A DNA stretch of 6,866 nucleotides, from positions 1 to 6,866 of the forward strand of contig CATISE010000026.1 in NCBI GenBank assembly GCA_949538655.1. The letters are read 5' to 3'. Below are positions 6,583-6,866 of this stretch, in pieces; the first letter of the stretch is position 1; the number at the start of each line of letters is the position of its first letter. Both the position numbers and the translations under genes were made by a program. The DNA comes from Marine Group II euryarchaeote MED-G33. Lineage in GTDB: Archaea; Thermoplasmatota; Poseidoniia; Poseidoniales; Thalassarchaeaceae. The notes beneath the pieces were generated by a model. That model was not told the origin of the DNA. It saw nothing but the letters and a program-made list of their open reading frames with translations, and did no database searches.

Positions 6583-6866
6583 ATGGTCAATCGCCGCCAA
6601 GGCCTCCTGTCACTCAGTATGATTGCTATCATGCTAATTGCCATACAAATTCCACTGGCGAATCAGCAAGTGCAGGCAGATTTGGGAGCAGAAAGAAATT
6701 CCCCCTCGAGTTGCTTCTCTGCGGTTCGGCCGATTGACACCCCAATCCATGTCGATGTACTGAATGGTAGTGACACGTGGAACGGGACGTCTAATTGTCC
6801 CAAGGCCACCATCGGCGGTGCGATCCAAAATGCATCTGCAAATGATGAAATTGTCATACACGCAGG
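6583..6866 (+). CDS. Secreted protein with putative beta-helix start (3' end outside window)
   Basis: The frame is open from ATG 6583 to the right edge, giving 94 full codons and two extra bases. Residues 1-32 form a clear export signal: a charged start (NRRQG), a hydrophobic core at about 8-25 (LLSLSMIAIMLIAIQIPL) and likely cleavage after A26 or A32. The mature part holds VLNGSDTWNGTSNCP at 59-73, then TIGGAIQNASANDEIVIHAG to the edge. The pattern nGSD...G...P..TI..AI..A...D.I.i..G is the usual opening of secreted parallel beta-helix proteins (pectate-lyase, NosD or Pmp-like fold). Sequons at NGT and NAS and two cysteines (44, 72) fit an exported protein. ATG 6619 is in frame, but starting there would lose the charged N-region of the signal. 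It probably encodes another large surface protein; its enzymatic role, if any, lies outside the window. Confidence 0.75.
   Translation, partial: MVNRRQGLLSLSMIAIMLIAIQIPLANQQVQADLGAERNSPSSCFSAVRPIDTPIHVDVLNGSDTWNGTSNCPKATIGGAIQNASANDEIVIHA

Noticed and set aside
6634..6861. Reverse-strand open frame of 75 codons at the right edge
   Set aside because: It is antisense to the signal-peptide-bearing partial gene and has no recognisable features.
1..6866. CRISPR arrays, tRNAs, insertion sequences
   Set aside because: No direct repeats with regular spacers, no cloverleaf-like segment and no transposase or terminal inverted repeats were seen; nearly all bases are coding.

Overview
The window carries four genes, all on the + strand and closely packed. 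It most likely comes from a planktonic marine archaeon of the Poseidoniales (Marine Group II) or a near relative. That placement is an inference. It rests on the style of the large surface protein (lamin-tail domains, Asp-rich calcium repeats, one C-terminal membrane helix and a short cytoplasmic tail with paired Gly-Trp motifs), the many N-glycosylation sequons, moderate GC content and start codons without Shine-Dalgarno sequences. No rRNA or universal marker is present, so a bacterial host cannot be excluded.

Bases 1-4271 are the 3' part of a giant exported protein whose reading frame is already open at the left edge. The visible 1422 residues hold the end of one lamin-tail-like repeat, five further repeats (one divergent), two phospholipase-D-type HKD half-sites, four Asp-rich calcium-binding-like repeats, a transmembrane helix and a cytoplasmic tail. 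It is probably a surface-anchored phosphodiesterase, either a nuclease or a lipase.

After a 41-base gap, 4313-5269 encodes an Fe(II)/2-oxoglutarate oxygenase of the isopenicillin-N-synthase-like family with its metal and co-substrate residues intact. Its last 11 bases overlap 5259-6533, a thymidine phosphorylase of the E. coli DeoA type. This second gene is clearly not the archaeal AMP phosphorylase type and lacks the usual first N-terminal helix. The overlap suggests translational coupling and a shared pathway. One hypothesis is pyrimidine deoxynucleoside catabolism, in which thymine released by the phosphorylase, or the nucleoside itself, is oxidised. This resembles the fungal thymine 7-hydroxylase route.

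The 49-base gap 6534-6582 holds a strong imperfect hairpin. The last gene (6583 to the right edge, incomplete) starts with a signal peptide and leads into what looks like the first coil of a parallel beta-helix surface protein.

Read together, the genes could describe breakdown of extracellular DNA at the cell surface followed by intracellular nucleoside use. The first step in particular is unproven.
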